Shown one piece after another: positions 16,221-24,741 of a stretch of DNA of 64,000 bases. The notes beneath the pieces are model-generated. The model had not been told where the DNA came from and ran no database searches. It worked only from the letters and a program-made list of their open reading frames with translations. Every line of letters starts with the position of its first letter. The stretch's first letter is position 1. The translations under genes and the position numbers were made by a program. Source of the stretch: Sorangium cellulosum (GTDB lineage: Bacteria; Myxococcota_A; Polyangia; Polyangiales; Polyangiaceae); NCBI RefSeq assembly GCF_004135735.1, contig NZ_CP012670.1, positions 6,960,501 to 7,024,500 of the forward strand, given 5' to 3'.

Positions 16221-18467
16221 ATGTCGCCGTCGACCTTGTCCCCCCGGCGCCGTCTCGCCCGGGGCCTCGCCGCGCTCGCGCTCGCGCTCTCTCCCGTCGC
16301 CTGCGGAGCCTCTGGCCCGTCGGGCGCGAAGGGGCCGCCCGGCGCCGCCGAGGGTCGCGTCGCTCCGGTCGACGTCCGCGACGCCGATTTCTCCGCGAGC
16401 CTCTACTCGATCGTGCGAGGCGGCGAGCCGAGCGCGCAGCGCGCGGGCCTGCTCATCGGCGTCGTCCGCAGGCAGCTCGCGCACGCCGCGGCGCGCTTCG
16501 ACGCGGGGCACCCCGACCGCGGCCTCCAGAGCGTGCTCGGCGCGCTCTACCTCGTCCGGCCTGGCGAGGGCCGCGCCGAGATGATCGACGCCGTGGGCGA
16601 GCGCGCGCTCGCGAGCGCGATCGAGCGGCTGAGCCCCCGCGGCGACGAGGGGCGGGCGCAGGCCCTGATGGAGCTCCGCGCCGCCGCGCTGCCGCGCGGC
16701 AGCCGGGCCCGCGCCGAGGTCGACGAGCACCTCGCCGCGCTCGCCCGCTGGATGAAGGACACGCGAACCGGCGAGCCGCTCGAGCGGCTCGGCATGGACC
16801 AGCGCGCGTCGGTCGCTCGCGCCCTCGTCGACAGCCGCCCGGAGTCGATCCAGCGCGCCGCCGCCGCCACCGCGGCGTGGATCGACCGGGCGATCGAGTT
16901 CAACATCGAGTACCAGCAGGGTGGAAAGAGGCCGGAGCGGGACGAGGCCGTCGAGGCCGCGCGCGCGCTGGAGTCGGGCGGCGCCACCCTGGCCGCGCTG
17001 TTCCTCCGCCACGGGGACGCGAAGGGCGCCGTCGAGCAGATCGATCGCACGAGCGCGCGCCGGGTGATCCCGCCCGGGCTCTACCAGCGGCTCAAGGCCG
17101 CCGCGACGGAGGACGACGCGGCGTCGTGGCAGGCGCTCGCGATGGCGTTCGCGCACCACGCGGGGCAGGAGCGCGACGTCGAGACCGGGCTCTCGCAGGA
17201 TCTGCTCGACGGGGCGCTCTGGGGCACGGCCCTCGAGGCCTACCGCCGCGATCCGCGGAGCCAGGACAGCGCCGCGCTCCTCTCGCAGCTGATGATCCGC
17301 CTCGGCATGTCCGAGGCGACGCCGCTCGTGGTCGCGGGCGCGCTGGGGGACCGGCCGAGCCTCGACGCGCTCGGGGCGGCGCTCGGGCTCGTGCTGAGCG
17401 CGCTCGCCGAGGAGGCGTCGACCGACGACTTCGACGCGGCCCGGCGCACCTACCACGCCGCGGGGCCGCTGCTCGTGCTCGCGGATCGGGCGGCGCGCAG
17501 CGGCGGCGCGCTCGATCCGTCGGGCGCGAGCGTCCGCTCCCTCATGGCGTCGCTCGAGCTGCGCGCCGGCAACCTCGCGGCCGCGCTGCCGCTGCTCCAC
17601 GCGGCGACCGCGGCCGAGCCGACGGTCAACGGGCTCACGGTGCTCGCGATGGCCGAGCGGCAGGCGGGCGAGCCCCAGGCCGCCCTGGAGGACGTGCGAC
17701 GGGCGCTGGGAGCGCCGGACGCGCGCACCGCGCTGCTCGACGTGATCCAGGCGCACGTGCTCGCCTTCGAGCTGCACCGCGACGCTGGCGCGCACGACCG
17801 GGCCAAGGAGTCCCTCGACGCAGCGCTCGCGGCCGCCCTCGACGCCCGGCAGCGCGCGCGGGATCCCGGCACGAAGGCGCGCGTCGAGCGGCTGCTCGGG
17901 CGCGTCCTCGACGGCTACGGCGACGGGAAGGGGGCGGCCCGGGCGCACGAGCGCGCGTTCGCCCTCGTGACGGCCGATCCCTCGCTGCTCGGGGCGACCA
18001 TGCTGGACGCGGTCGGGCGCGCGCTCGTCCGGCGCGATCTCCAGAGCGCGCGGCGGGCGCTGAAGCGCGGCCTCGAGGCGAACTTGGACGAAGAGGATCT
18101 CGTCTACGGCGGGCTCTGGGTCCTGCTGCTGGAGCGCTCGCTCGGCGTCGCCACCGACGGCACCGCGGGCCGTGCGCTCGAGGGCGCGACGAGCCGCACG
18201 TCATGGACGGGGAAGCTCGCCGCGTGGGCGAACGGCAAGCTCAGCGACGCGGAGCTCGGCAGGCTCGCCCAGAGCGCGGCGCAGCGCGTGGAGGCGCAAT
18301 TCTACACGGCGATGGCCAGGAAGGCGGCCGGCGACGCGGGCGCGGACGAGCAGCTCCGGGCGGTGGCGAAGAGCCCCGTGATCGACCTGCTCGAGGTGCA
18401 CCTCGCGCGCGACCTGCTGGCCCCCTCGCTGCACCTCGATCTGCCCGCCAGCGCGAGGCTCCCGTAA
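16221..18467 (+). CDS. TPR-like repeat lipoprotein
   Basis: A 748-residue protein made almost wholly of amphipathic helices. The N terminus (LARGLAALALALSPVAC) is a signal peptide ending in a Cys with a tolerable lipobox, so it is probably a lipoprotein at residue 20. The middle and C-terminal regions have the A-G-x-x-x-x-A spacing of tetratricopeptide repeats (RAGNLAAALPLLHAA; QAGEPQAALEDVRRAL). This implies a scaffold for protein partners. The function is unknown. The ATG at 16221 directly precedes the signal peptide. The stop codon is the first TAA of an 11-bp tandem array. Confidence 0.78.
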   Translation: MSPSTLSPRRRLARGLAALALALSPVACGASGPSGAKGPPGAAEGRVAPVDVRDADFSASLYSIVRGGEPSAQRAGLLIGVVRRQLAHAAARFDAGHPDRGLQSVLGALYLVRPGEGRAEMIDAVGERALASAIERLSPRGDEGRAQALMELRAAALPRGSRARAEVDEHLAALARWMKDTRTGEPLERLGMDQRASVARALVDSRPESIQRAAAATAAWIDRAIEFNIEYQQGGKRPERDEAVEAARALESGGATLAALFLRHGDAKGAVEQIDRTSARRVIPPGLYQRLKAAATEDDAASWQALAMAFAHHAGQERDVETGLSQDLLDGALWGTALEAYRRDPRSQDSAALLSQLMIRLGMSEATPLVVAGALGDRPSLDALGAALGLVLSALAEEASTDDFDAARRTYHAAGPLLVLADRAARSGGALDPSGASVRSLMASLELRAGNLAAALPLLHAATAAEPTVNGLTVLAMAERQAGEPQAALEDVRRALGAPDARTALLDVIQAHVLAFELHRDAGAHDRAKESLDAALAAALDARQRARDPGTKARVERLLGRVLDGYGDGKGAARAHERAFALVTADPSLLGATMLDAVGRALVRRDLQSARRALKRGLEANLDEEDLVYGGLWVLLLERSLGVATDGTAGRALEGATSRTSWTGKLAAWANGKLSDAELGRLAQSAAQRVEAQFYTAMARKAAGDAGADEQLRAVAKSPVIDLLEVHLARDLLAPSLHLDLPASARLP

Positions 18468-18508
18468 AGGTGCGATAAAGGTGCGATAAAGGTGCGATAA
18501 AGGTGCGA
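18465..18508. repeat. Four-copy 11-bp tandem repeat beginning at a stop codon
   Basis: TAAAGGTGCGA is repeated exactly four times (18465, 18476, 18487, 18498). The first TAA is the stop of the TPR lipoprotein gene. Because 11 is not a multiple of three, the copies place TAA in all three forward frames. Confidence 0.97.
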
Positions 18509-18646
18509 TGTCGGCCCCGGCGCGCGCTCCCAGGGGCGCGGCGGGGGGCGCGGAGCGGAGGACGAGCGCCGTCGAGCGGCGCGCGACCGCTGCGTGGACA
18601 GGAAAAAGGTTCCCAGGCCCGCGCGGTCTTGTTGAATCATTGCGAG

Positions 18647-19210
18647 ATGCCCGATGACCGGAACGATCCGCTCGAGAAGCTCGCCGCCGCGCACCGGAGC
18701 CTGGAAGAGAACCTGAACGATCTGGCGCGCTCCGCGCGCTCCCTGGGCGATCCTCGCGGGCGCGCCGCCGCGCTCGAGGGGCTCTCCTGCGTCGTCGCCT
18801 ACTTCGAGCGCTCGATGAGCCGGCACCAGGAGGACGAGGAGCGCTCGCTGTTCCCGCGGCTCGCGGTCCTGGAGTCGGTCGCGCCGACGCTCGATCGGCT
18901 CCGGCAGGAGCACAAGGCCCAGCGGCGCGCGCTCGACGAGCTGCGCGCCGCGATCGAGCGGGACGGCGGCGCCGACGCGGCCGAGGCGCTCCCCCCGCTG
19001 ATCGACGGGCTGCGCGCGGCGTACCAGCGCTACGTGGCCTGCGAGGAGCAGGAGGTCTTTCCGGCGGCTCGCCGGTTCCTCCAGGCCTCCGCGATGCATT
19101 CGATCATGAACGAGATGGAGACGCGCCGGGGGCGCGGCGGGCAGGGCAACCCCGCCAAGGGCATCAGCGGCCGTCCATCCCGCCCTGGCGGCATGCGCCG
19201 GGGCCCGTAG
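18647..19210 (+). CDS. Hemerythrin HHE-domain protein
   Basis: A 187-residue cytosolic protein with a four-helix HHE cation-binding bundle. Candidate di-iron ligands are His in KLAAAHRSLEE, His and Glu in SRHQEDEERSLFPRL, His in LRQEHKAQRRAL, and Glu in ACEEQEVFPAARR. These fit O2, NO or iron handling, or repair of iron centres; the exact role is not known. The last 35 residues are a basic Gly/Arg-rich tail. The ATG at 18647 opens MPDDRNDPLEKL; the frame upstream is Arg-rich and rejected. It stands alone between the 11-bp array and a convergent gene. Confidence 0.87.
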   Translation: MPDDRNDPLEKLAAAHRSLEENLNDLARSARSLGDPRGRAAALEGLSCVVAYFERSMSRHQEDEERSLFPRLAVLESVAPTLDRLRQEHKAQRRALDELRAAIERDGGADAAEALPPLIDGLRAAYQRYVACEEQEVFPAARRFLQASAMHSIMNEMETRRGRGGQGNPAKGISGRPSRPGGMRRGP

Positions 19211-19239
19211 CGCGCCTCACCGCCCTGGGGGACGCGGTG

Positions 19240-20349
19240 CTAGTCGCGCGCGCGGTCGAGCGCCGCGCGCAGGTAGTTCTGCGCTCGCAGCGCGTAGGCC
19301 CCGTCGGGGTGCTGCTCCAGGTGAAGGCGGAACGCGTCCGCCGACTGCGCGAACCTCCCCAGCCGGTACAGCGCGACGCCGCGGGCCAGCTGCCGTGGAT
19401 ACGCGCGGTCGAGCGCGGCGAGCTCGTCGATCTTCTTCAGCCGGTACTGCTCCTCGGCGCGCTGCGCCGCCCGGGCGCGCATCGCCGCCGCGAGCGTGCC
19501 TGGCCCCGGCTCCACGGCCCGGTCGGCGCGCGCCGCGATCACCTCCGGAGGCGCCGCGAGCTCCTGCACGTCTCTCCCGGCGCGGAGCGGGTGCGAGAGC
19601 AAGAACCGGAACAGCGCGCGCTCCTCGTCGAGCGTCACGTCGAAGGGGCTCCGCTGGAGCCCGACGATGGCGCCCCAGCGCTTCTTGAAGAGCACCCCGA
19701 GCACCGTGCCATCCATGGCGACGCGGCGCGCCTCGCCGCCGCCGCGCCGGCGCGCCTCGCCTCTCTCCAGCCACGCGTTCCGGCGCAGCAACCCGACGAA
19801 GTTGCCGCCGAGCTCGCGGAGCTCCTCGGTCTCCTCGCCGGTCGCCTCGAACCGGCGCACCTCGCGGGCGAACGACCTCTGCTGGTACGCCCGCAGCCGG
19901 AGCACCGCCTCGTCCCCCTGCGCGAGCGCGGGGCCCACGGCCGCGAGCACGCGCTTGCGCGCGGCGAACAGCTCGGCCTCCGTGGGGTCACCGCTCCCGT
20001 CCACGAGCCCGAAGGCGCGGAAGGCGGAGCCGAGCTCGCGCACCTCGGCGTCCAGCCCGAGCTCCTCGGCCTCACGGGCGCGGACGCTGTCAGCGTCCCG
20101 CGCGCGAGCGAGCGCCCGCGCATCCGCGAACGGCAGCGGCAGCTCGGTCGGCTCCACCGGCCGCGGCACGGCGAGGATCGCGGCGGAGCCCGCGATGAAG
20201 ACGGCCACGAGCCCCGGCTCCCACCCTTCGAGGTGCCTCCTCCAGCCGCGGCGCGCTCCCGCGCCGCCTCGAGCTCGCGCGCCGGCGCGGCTCGACGGCG
20301 CCGAGCCCGGCTCCACGCGCTTGACAGCGACGCTCTCGGCTCGCGACAT
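19240..20349 (-). CDS. Membrane-anchored protein with C-terminal TPR-like region
   Basis: A 369-residue protein. An Arg/Gly/Ala-rich cytoplasmic start is followed by one membrane segment (GLVAVFIAGSAAILAV, about residues 45-60). A long helical periplasmic region comes next, ending in a TPR-like unit (LYRLGRFAQSADAFRLHLEQHPDGAYALRAQNYL). That last unit resembles the outer-membrane YbgF/BamD class. I cannot name the function. The start at 20349 is supported by AGGAG seven bases upstream; the frame runs 32 codons further without one. It is convergent with the hemerythrin gene and divergent from a PilZ gene. Confidence 0.75.
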   Translation of the reverse strand: MSRAESVAVKRVEPGSAPSSRAGARARGGAGARRGWRRHLEGWEPGLVAVFIAGSAAILAVPRPVEPTELPLPFADARALARARDADSVRAREAEELGLDAEVRELGSAFRAFGLVDGSGDPTEAELFAARKRVLAAVGPALAQGDEAVLRLRAYQQRSFAREVRRFEATGEETEELRELGGNFVGLLRRNAWLERGEARRRGGGEARRVAMDGTVLGVLFKKRWGAIVGLQRSPFDVTLDEERALFRFLLSHPLRAGRDVQELAAPPEVIAARADRAVEPGPGTLAAAMRARAAQRAEEQYRLKKIDELAALDRAYPRQLARGVALYRLGRFAQSADAFRLHLEQHPDGAYALRAQNYLRAALDRARD

Positions 20350-20424
20350 TGATCGTCTCCTCTGCGCCTCAGGATAACCCGACGCGAGCCGGGTTCCGTG
20401 CCGCGCAGTTCGCCAGGGGGGACC

Positions 20425-20730
20425 GTGCGAGATCACCGCAAGCACCCGCGCAAGCTCATCGGGCTCTCGATCGCCTTCCGGATCGGGGATGGCCCGCGCG
20501 TCGATGCGACGTGTCGCGACATCAGCCTCGGTGGGATGTTCATCGAGACGGCCTCGCCGGCCCCCTTCGGAGCGACCATCGAGGTGCTGCTGCCCCTGGC
20601 GGGCCTGAAGCAGGCCGCCGCGATCCCGTCGATCGTGCGATGGACCACCCCCGAGGGGATGGGGGTGCAGTTCGGGGCGATGGGCGCGCGGGAGACCTAC
20701 GCGCTCACGCAGCTCCTCGGCTCGCGCTGA
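20425..20730 (+). CDS. PilZ domain protein
   Basis: A 101-residue single-domain c-di-GMP receptor candidate. RKHPR (RxxxR) is near the N terminus and DISLGG (DxSxxG) about 30 residues later; both parts of the signature are intact. GTG at 20425 is chosen because AGGGGGG lies four bases upstream; the GTG nine codons earlier is the alternative. A TTGACA at 20321-20326 with GACATT 18 bases on could be its promoter, inside the divergent gene's start. Together with the PilZ gene at 15757 it suggests c-di-GMP signalling, but no cyclase or phosphodiesterase is in the window. Confidence 0.85.
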   Translation: MRDHRKHPRKLIGLSIAFRIGDGPRVDATCRDISLGGMFIETASPAPFGATIEVLLPLAGLKQAAAIPSIVRWTTPEGMGVQFGAMGARETYALTQLLGSR

Positions 20731-20758
20731 TCCGCCGCGCCGCGCCTGGGCGGCGCGC

Positions 20759-22072
20759 TCAGTCCTCGAGGGTCAGCGGGATGTCGATCTGCTGCGGGCC
20801 TCCCGCGAAGCGCCCCCTGTAGAGGCCCTCGGCGCAGGCCTGCAACGCCGGCCGGAGCGGCGGATCGAAGCGCAGCGCGGCGATGCCGCCGTCGGGGCGC
20901 ACGGAGATGCGCAGCGTCGAGACGACCGAGCGGCGCACCGAGGACGAGCCGCGCGCGCTCTCGCGCGCGAAGCAGCCCGACAGCAGCGCCTGCACGGAGG
21001 CCGGGGTCAGCCTGGAGGGCAGCGGCGCCGCCCCGGCCTCGGGCGCGGGCGCCGCGGGGACGGGCGCCGGCTCGACGGACGACGGCGGCAGCGGCGCTGC
21101 GAGCTCCGGGGCGTCGGGTTCGGCGGACTCCGCGGGGCGGGCGACCCCGGCGGCCTCCGCGGGCTCCGCGGGTTCGGCGGACTCCTCTGCCAGAGCGGCC
21201 ACCGCCCGACCCGCGGCAGCCTTGCTCGGCGCCTGCGCGTCGGCGGCCGGCGACCGCGGGGAGGGCGCGGGCGTCGCCACGGAGGGGGCGCCCTCCGGCT
21301 GCGCAGGGCGCGGGAGGAGGCGGGCCGCGCGGCCGCCGTCGAGCGAGAACGTGCCGCGCGACGGCCCGACGAGGAGGCGCGCCGTGGTCGCGCCGCGGTA
21401 CGCGGCGGGGCCGACCGCGACGGTGCCGTGCTCCACGTCGACCTCGACGCGGTCGTCGAGGCGGGTCACGGTGAACAGCGTGCCGTGCACCGCCACCCGG
21501 GTGCCGCCCACGTCGACGGCGAACGCCTCGACGAGCCCCTCCTCGGGCGCGCGCGTGACGACCTCGGCGCGCAGCGAGCCCTGCTCGAGCGCGACCACGT
21601 GGCCGACCCCCGCCGCGCCGACGGCGCGCACCACGACGCGGCTCCTCGGCAGGAGCGTCCAGCGCACGGAGCCGGCGTCGATGAACGAGACCGCGGCGTC
21701 CGCGGTCTCGATGGAATCGCCGGACCGGAGGGCCCGGAAGTCCCGATCACCGGCCGCGCCGGCGCCCCCTGCGGCCCAGGGCACCTCCGCGAGATCGCGG
21801 GCGCGCGGCGCCGCGACCGACGCGACGGGGGGGGCCGAGCGGCTGGCCGCGAGCACCACGAGCGCGATGGCCGCCGCGGCCGCAGCGAACGCGAGCGCGC
21901 GCCCGAGCGGCGAGCGCTGCGGCCGCGCCGCGCGAACGGCGGGGGCGGGCGCCTCGAGCCGCGCGAACAGCTCGCGCTCGATGGCGTCCCAGCGCGGCTC
22001 CGGGGGCTCTTCGGCGCGCAGCAGCCGGTCCATGTGCTCGCGTGCCCGTTCGTAATGCTTTGCGCCGCTCAC
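20759..22072 (-). CDS. FecR-like anti-sigma factor / membrane regulator
   Basis: A 437-residue protein translationally coupled to the ECF sigma gene: its GTG start overlaps the sigma stop as GTGA. Residues 1-50 are cytoplasmic and could bind sigma. A membrane segment (ALAFAAAAAAIALVVLAA) follows, then a FecR-type beta domain (about 100-240) with VAVHGTLFTVTRLDDRVEVDVEHG. A Pro/Glu/Ala-rich linker leads to a C-terminal domain with LSGCFAR, TLRISVRPDGGI and ACAEGLYRGRF. That last domain resembles the TonB/AgmX-type C-terminal modules common in myxobacterial envelope proteins. It probably restrains the sigma factor and senses an envelope signal. Confidence 0.8.
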   Translation of the reverse strand: MSGAKHYERAREHMDRLLRAEEPPEPRWDAIERELFARLEAPAPAVRAARPQRSPLGRALAFAAAAAAIALVVLAASRSAPPVASVAAPRARDLAEVPWAAGGAGAAGDRDFRALRSGDSIETADAAVSFIDAGSVRWTLLPRSRVVVRAVGAAGVGHVVALEQGSLRAEVVTRAPEEGLVEAFAVDVGGTRVAVHGTLFTVTRLDDRVEVDVEHGTVAVGPAAYRGATTARLLVGPSRGTFSLDGGRAARLLPRPAQPEGAPSVATPAPSPRSPAADAQAPSKAAAGRAVAALAEESAEPAEPAEAAGVARPAESAEPDAPELAAPLPPSSVEPAPVPAAPAPEAGAAPLPSRLTPASVQALLSGCFARESARGSSSVRRSVVSTLRISVRPDGGIAALRFDPPLRPALQACAEGLYRGRFAGGPQQIDIPLTLED

Positions 22073-22809
22073 ATGTCCTCCGTGTCGACGGCAGCCTTGT
22101 CCGCCGCGGGACACGCCGCCGCAGCGCCCCCGACGCCGCCCCGCGCGCGCGGCACCCCCGGGCCAGCCGCGCCGTCGGCCCTGTCCTCGCCGCCCTCGGC
22201 CAGCTCGGCGGCGAGCTGGGCGAGCGCGGGCTCGCCGCGCATCATCGCCTCGACCTCGCGGCGCGCGTAAAACAGCCGCGTCCTCACCGTCAGCACCGGC
22301 GCGTCGACGATCTCCGCGATCTCGGCGGGCGCGATCCCCTCGAGCTCGTGCAGGACGTAGACGATCCGCTTCTTCTCGGGGAGCCGCGCGATCACGCGGC
22401 GGAAGGCGTCGATCCGGCGCGCGCGCGCGGCGTCCTCGTCCGGGAGCATGCCGCGGTCGACCTCGAGATCGACGCTCGGCTCGCCGGCGAGCACCGGCCG
22501 GCTGCGCGCCGCGCGCCGGGCCATCAGCACCGCGTTGACCGTCACGCGGTGGAGCCACGTGGAGAACTTCGACTGGCCACGGAAGTCCTTCAGGCTCCGG
22601 TGGACCTGGATGAACACCTCCTGGATCACGTCCTCGGCGTCGGCGTTCGGCCCGAGCATCCTGAAGACGAGCCGCGCGACGTCGCGCCGGTAACGGCGGA
22701 AGATCTCGGCGAAGGCCGCCGGATCGCCGCTCTGGAAGCGACGGATGCACTCGCCCACGTCATCGGGCTCGGTCACGGGCGAGAGCCTAGCCGCGCCTGC
22801 CGGCGTCAT
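22069..22809 (-). CDS. ECF (extracytoplasmic function) RNA polymerase sigma factor
   Basis: A 246-residue sigma-70 family protein. Region 2 is DPAAFAEIFRRYRRDVARLV followed by GPNADAEDVIQEVFIQVHR and FSTWLHRVTVN. Region 4 is ARLPEKKRIVYVLHELEG with the helix-turn-helix IAEIVDAPVLTVRTRLFYAR. The C-terminal 50 residues are an Ala/Gly tail. The ATG at 22809 is chosen; GTG at 22776, 11 codons later, is equally possible. Neither has a strong ribosome-binding site. It is co-transcribed with, and overlaps, the FecR-like gene, which should be its regulator. The upstream gap holds no recognised promoter. Confidence 0.9.
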   Translation of the reverse strand: MTPAGAARLSPVTEPDDVGECIRRFQSGDPAAFAEIFRRYRRDVARLVFRMLGPNADAEDVIQEVFIQVHRSLKDFRGQSKFSTWLHRVTVNAVLMARRAARSRPVLAGEPSVDLEVDRGMLPDEDAARARRIDAFRRVIARLPEKKRIVYVLHELEGIAPAEIAEIVDAPVLTVRTRLFYARREVEAMMRGEPALAQLAAELAEGGEDRADGAAGPGVPRARGGVGGAAAACPAADKAAVDTEDM

Positions 22810-23208
22810 GGGGCTCGACGGCGACACGACCAGCGCCGGGCGACGAGACGGGTGGCCGCCTCCGAGCGCGGCGTCGAGCGGCTGCAGCACGAGCGCCGGA
22901 CACGCGTCCCCGGCGCCTCGCGCAGGCAGCTCGCCGTCACCGGGATCCGCCGCGCCGGGCCCGAGGAGGAGGAACGACTGCGAGAGGTGCGCCCAGAACG
23001 CCCCCCTCTCGATCGTCACGGTGCCCACGGAGGCGTTCGATGCGCCGGCTGCTCGGCTCATTCATGTCGCCACCGCGTCGACGGAGGCCCTCGGTGCGCC
23101 GGCCGCCCGGAGGATTCACGGGGCCCGCGCGGGGCAGCTCGCCGCGGCATCACGCCGGAGGCGCACAAAAGTTGTTCCTGAAGGCGCATCAGCGCGAACT
23201 TTCACGGC
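22810..23208. other. Intergenic region upstream of the ECF sigma gene
   Basis: About 400 bases without a convincing gene. It presumably contains the sigma-factor promoter, but I see no clear hexamers. At 23012-23119 there are two degenerate 54-bp tandem units. On the minus strand they read MNPPGGRRTEGLRRRGGD and MNEPSSRRIERLRGHRDD, so the duplication kept the frame; the 60-codon frame has no other support as a gene. Confidence 0.5.
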
Positions 23209-23295
23209 ATGATCTTCATCGCCGTGTCGCTGACCGTCGCCCTCGTCGCCGCCGACCTGCTCGATCTGGGCTCCCGCCGCCGGGAGCGCGTCTAG
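23209..23295 (+). CDS. Possible 28-residue membrane microprotein
   Basis: ATG at 23209 opens MIFIAVSLTVALVAADLLDL, then a GSRRRERV tail and TAG. The sequence is one hydrophobic segment followed by a basic end, as in small inner-membrane proteins. The flanking bases just upstream (CACAAAAGTTG, GAACTTTC) are unusually A/T-rich for this genome, which fits a promoter region. No good ribosome-binding site is present, so this is only a candidate. Confidence 0.35.
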   Translation: MIFIAVSLTVALVAADLLDLGSRRRERV

Positions 23296-23401
23296 GGACA
23301 AAAAAGAGCGCCCGGCGAGCGCCGCGCCGAACAACGGTCGACGTGCGCTCAGGCCGGGCGGTCCTGCGATCGCGGGGAGCCTTCCGGTTCGTCCGGTCGG
23401 C

Positions 23402-23788
23402 TTACCCCGCGGCCTCGGCGCCCTCGGCCGCTGCGCCGCCCTTCTTGGGCAGGTCGAACAGCGCGGAGAGCCCCACCTGCTCCTGCTTCTTCTGCTCCAG
23501 GATGCGATTGACCGCGCGCAGGAGGCGCGTCTTCGCGGGGCCGCTGATCGGCTTGCCCTGGAGGGCCGCGTTCAGCGTCCGGTCGGTCACCGGACGGCCG
23601 CTGCGCGGCTTCTTGGCGCTGGCCGCCTCCTTCTTCTTCGCGGCGTCCTCGCTGCCGCGCGCCAGCCGCTTGGTCAGGCGGATCGACCGGTCCTCCGGCC
23701 GGAGCCGCTCGAGCTTGACCGACGCCGCGAGGATGCGGCGGGGGTCGATCTTCTTTTCCTTCAAGAAATCTTCGATCTTGGTGCCCAT
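23402..23788 (-). CDS. Lys-rich hypothetical protein
   Basis: A 128-residue basic protein opening MGTKIEDFLKEKKIDPRRIL, with a Lys/Ala-rich linker (AAKKKEAASAKKPRSGRPV) in the middle. A helical segment follows (SGPAKTRLLRAVNRILEQKK). It has no membrane segment or known motif. Its pattern of a small N-terminal helix plus Lys/Ala linker recalls nucleoid-associated or regulatory helper proteins, but this is a guess. GTGATAGGGT lies 30-39 bases upstream of the ATG on its strand and is a candidate promoter element. Confidence 0.65.
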   Translation of the reverse strand: MGTKIEDFLKEKKIDPRRILAASVKLERLRPEDRSIRLTKRLARGSEDAAKKKEAASAKKPRSGRPVTDRTLNAALQGKPISGPAKTRLLRAVNRILEQKKQEQVGLSALFDLPKKGGAAAEGAEAAG

Positions 23789-23877
23789 CGTCGTCACTTG
23801 CCCCGAAAGGGCCGCGACCCTATCACGCGCCGCCGCTCCGCGCATCTGCGACGTTTACCCTTCGTCGCGCGCTGGGG

Positions 23878-23883
23878 TAGCTT
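23878..23883 (+). promoter_or_regulatory. Putative promoter of punA (TAGCTT -10, TTTACC -35)
   Basis: TAGCTT ends six bases before the GTG start, and TTTACC lies at 23854-23859, 18 bases upstream. With this spacing transcription would start at or next to the GTG, which suggests a leaderless mRNA. Confidence 0.4.
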
Positions 23884-23889
23884 GTCTCG

Positions 23890-24741
23890 GTGACCACGCT
23901 CTCCGAGCTCGACGAGGCCGTTCGCGTCATTCGCCACCATGTCCCGGCGCCCCCGACCGTCGGCGTGGTGCTGGGGTCAGGGCTCGGGGGCTGGGGCGAC
24001 GCGCTCGCCGATCTCGTCAAGCTGCCGTACGCGGAGATCCCCGGTATGCCCCGGGCCGCCGTCGTCGGGCACGCCGGGTTCTTCTGCGCCGGTCGCGTCG
24101 GGGACGTGCCGGTCGCCTGCCTGCAGGGGCGTGCGCACCTCTACGAGGGGCATCCGCTGGCGAAGGTCGTCTTCGGCGTGCGCGTGCTCGCGCGGCTCGG
24201 CTGCCGCGCCGTGCTCCTGACCAACGCGGCCGGCGGGATCCACCACGGCTTCGCCGCCGGCGACCTCATGCTGCTGATCGATCACCTGAACCTGATGGGG
24301 AAGAACCCGCTCGTCGGGCCGAACGACGACGCGCTCGGCAAGCGCTTCCCGGACATGACCTACGCGCACGATCCCAGGCTGCTCGAGCTCGCGCGGGCGG
24401 CGGCGAGCGAGGCAGGGGTCCCGCTGCGCGAGGGGGTCTACGCCGCGCTGCTCGGACCGTCGTACGAGACCCCCGCGGAGATCCGGATGCTGCGCACGCT
24501 CGGGGCCGATGCGGTCGGGATGAGCACGGTCCCCGAGATCATCGCGCTGAGGCACATGGGCGTCCCGGCCGCCGCCATCTCGTGCATCACGAACCTCGCC
24601 GCGGGGCTGACCCGGCGCGAGCTCGACCACGCGGAGGTCGAGGAGACCGCCCGGAAGGCGCGCGCACGGTTCTCCGGGCTGCTCTCGGCGTGGGTGCGCC
24701 GCGCGGGCGAAGACGCCGCGGCCTGGAGCTCCGCGTCATGA
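23890..24741 (+). CDS. punA: Purine nucleoside phosphorylase (class I, trimeric type)
   Basis: A 283-residue cytosolic enzyme. It splits inosine, guanosine or deoxy-analogues with phosphate into base and ribose-1-phosphate. Family landmarks are VVLGSGLGG (phosphate loop), GRAHLYEGH, LTNAAGGIHHGF (central phosphate/base site), LGPSYETPAEIRML, AVGMSTVPEIIALRHMG and the purine-site Asn in CITNLAAG. The length fits the trimeric family. The start is GTG. Its TGA overlaps the ATG of cdd by four bases, so the two salvage enzymes are co-translated. Confidence 0.93.
   Translation: MTTLSELDEAVRVIRHHVPAPPTVGVVLGSGLGGWGDALADLVKLPYAEIPGMPRAAVVGHAGFFCAGRVGDVPVACLQGRAHLYEGHPLAKVVFGVRVLARLGCRAVLLTNAAGGIHHGFAAGDLMLLIDHLNLMGKNPLVGPNDDALGKRFPDMTYAHDPRLLELARAAASEAGVPLREGVYAALLGPSYETPAEIRMLRTLGADAVGMSTVPEIIALRHMGVPAAAISCITNLAAGLTRRELDHAEVEETARKARARFSGLLSAWVRRAGEDAAAWSSAS

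Noticed and set aside
20759-22750. A 663-codon version of the FecR-like protein
   Set aside because: The first 226 codons are the shadow of the overlapping sigma gene; the GTGA overlap marks the true start.
22937-23119. A 60-codon minus-strand gene
   Set aside because: There is no ribosome-binding site and the product is an Arg-rich duplicated peptide; kept only as a repeat finding.
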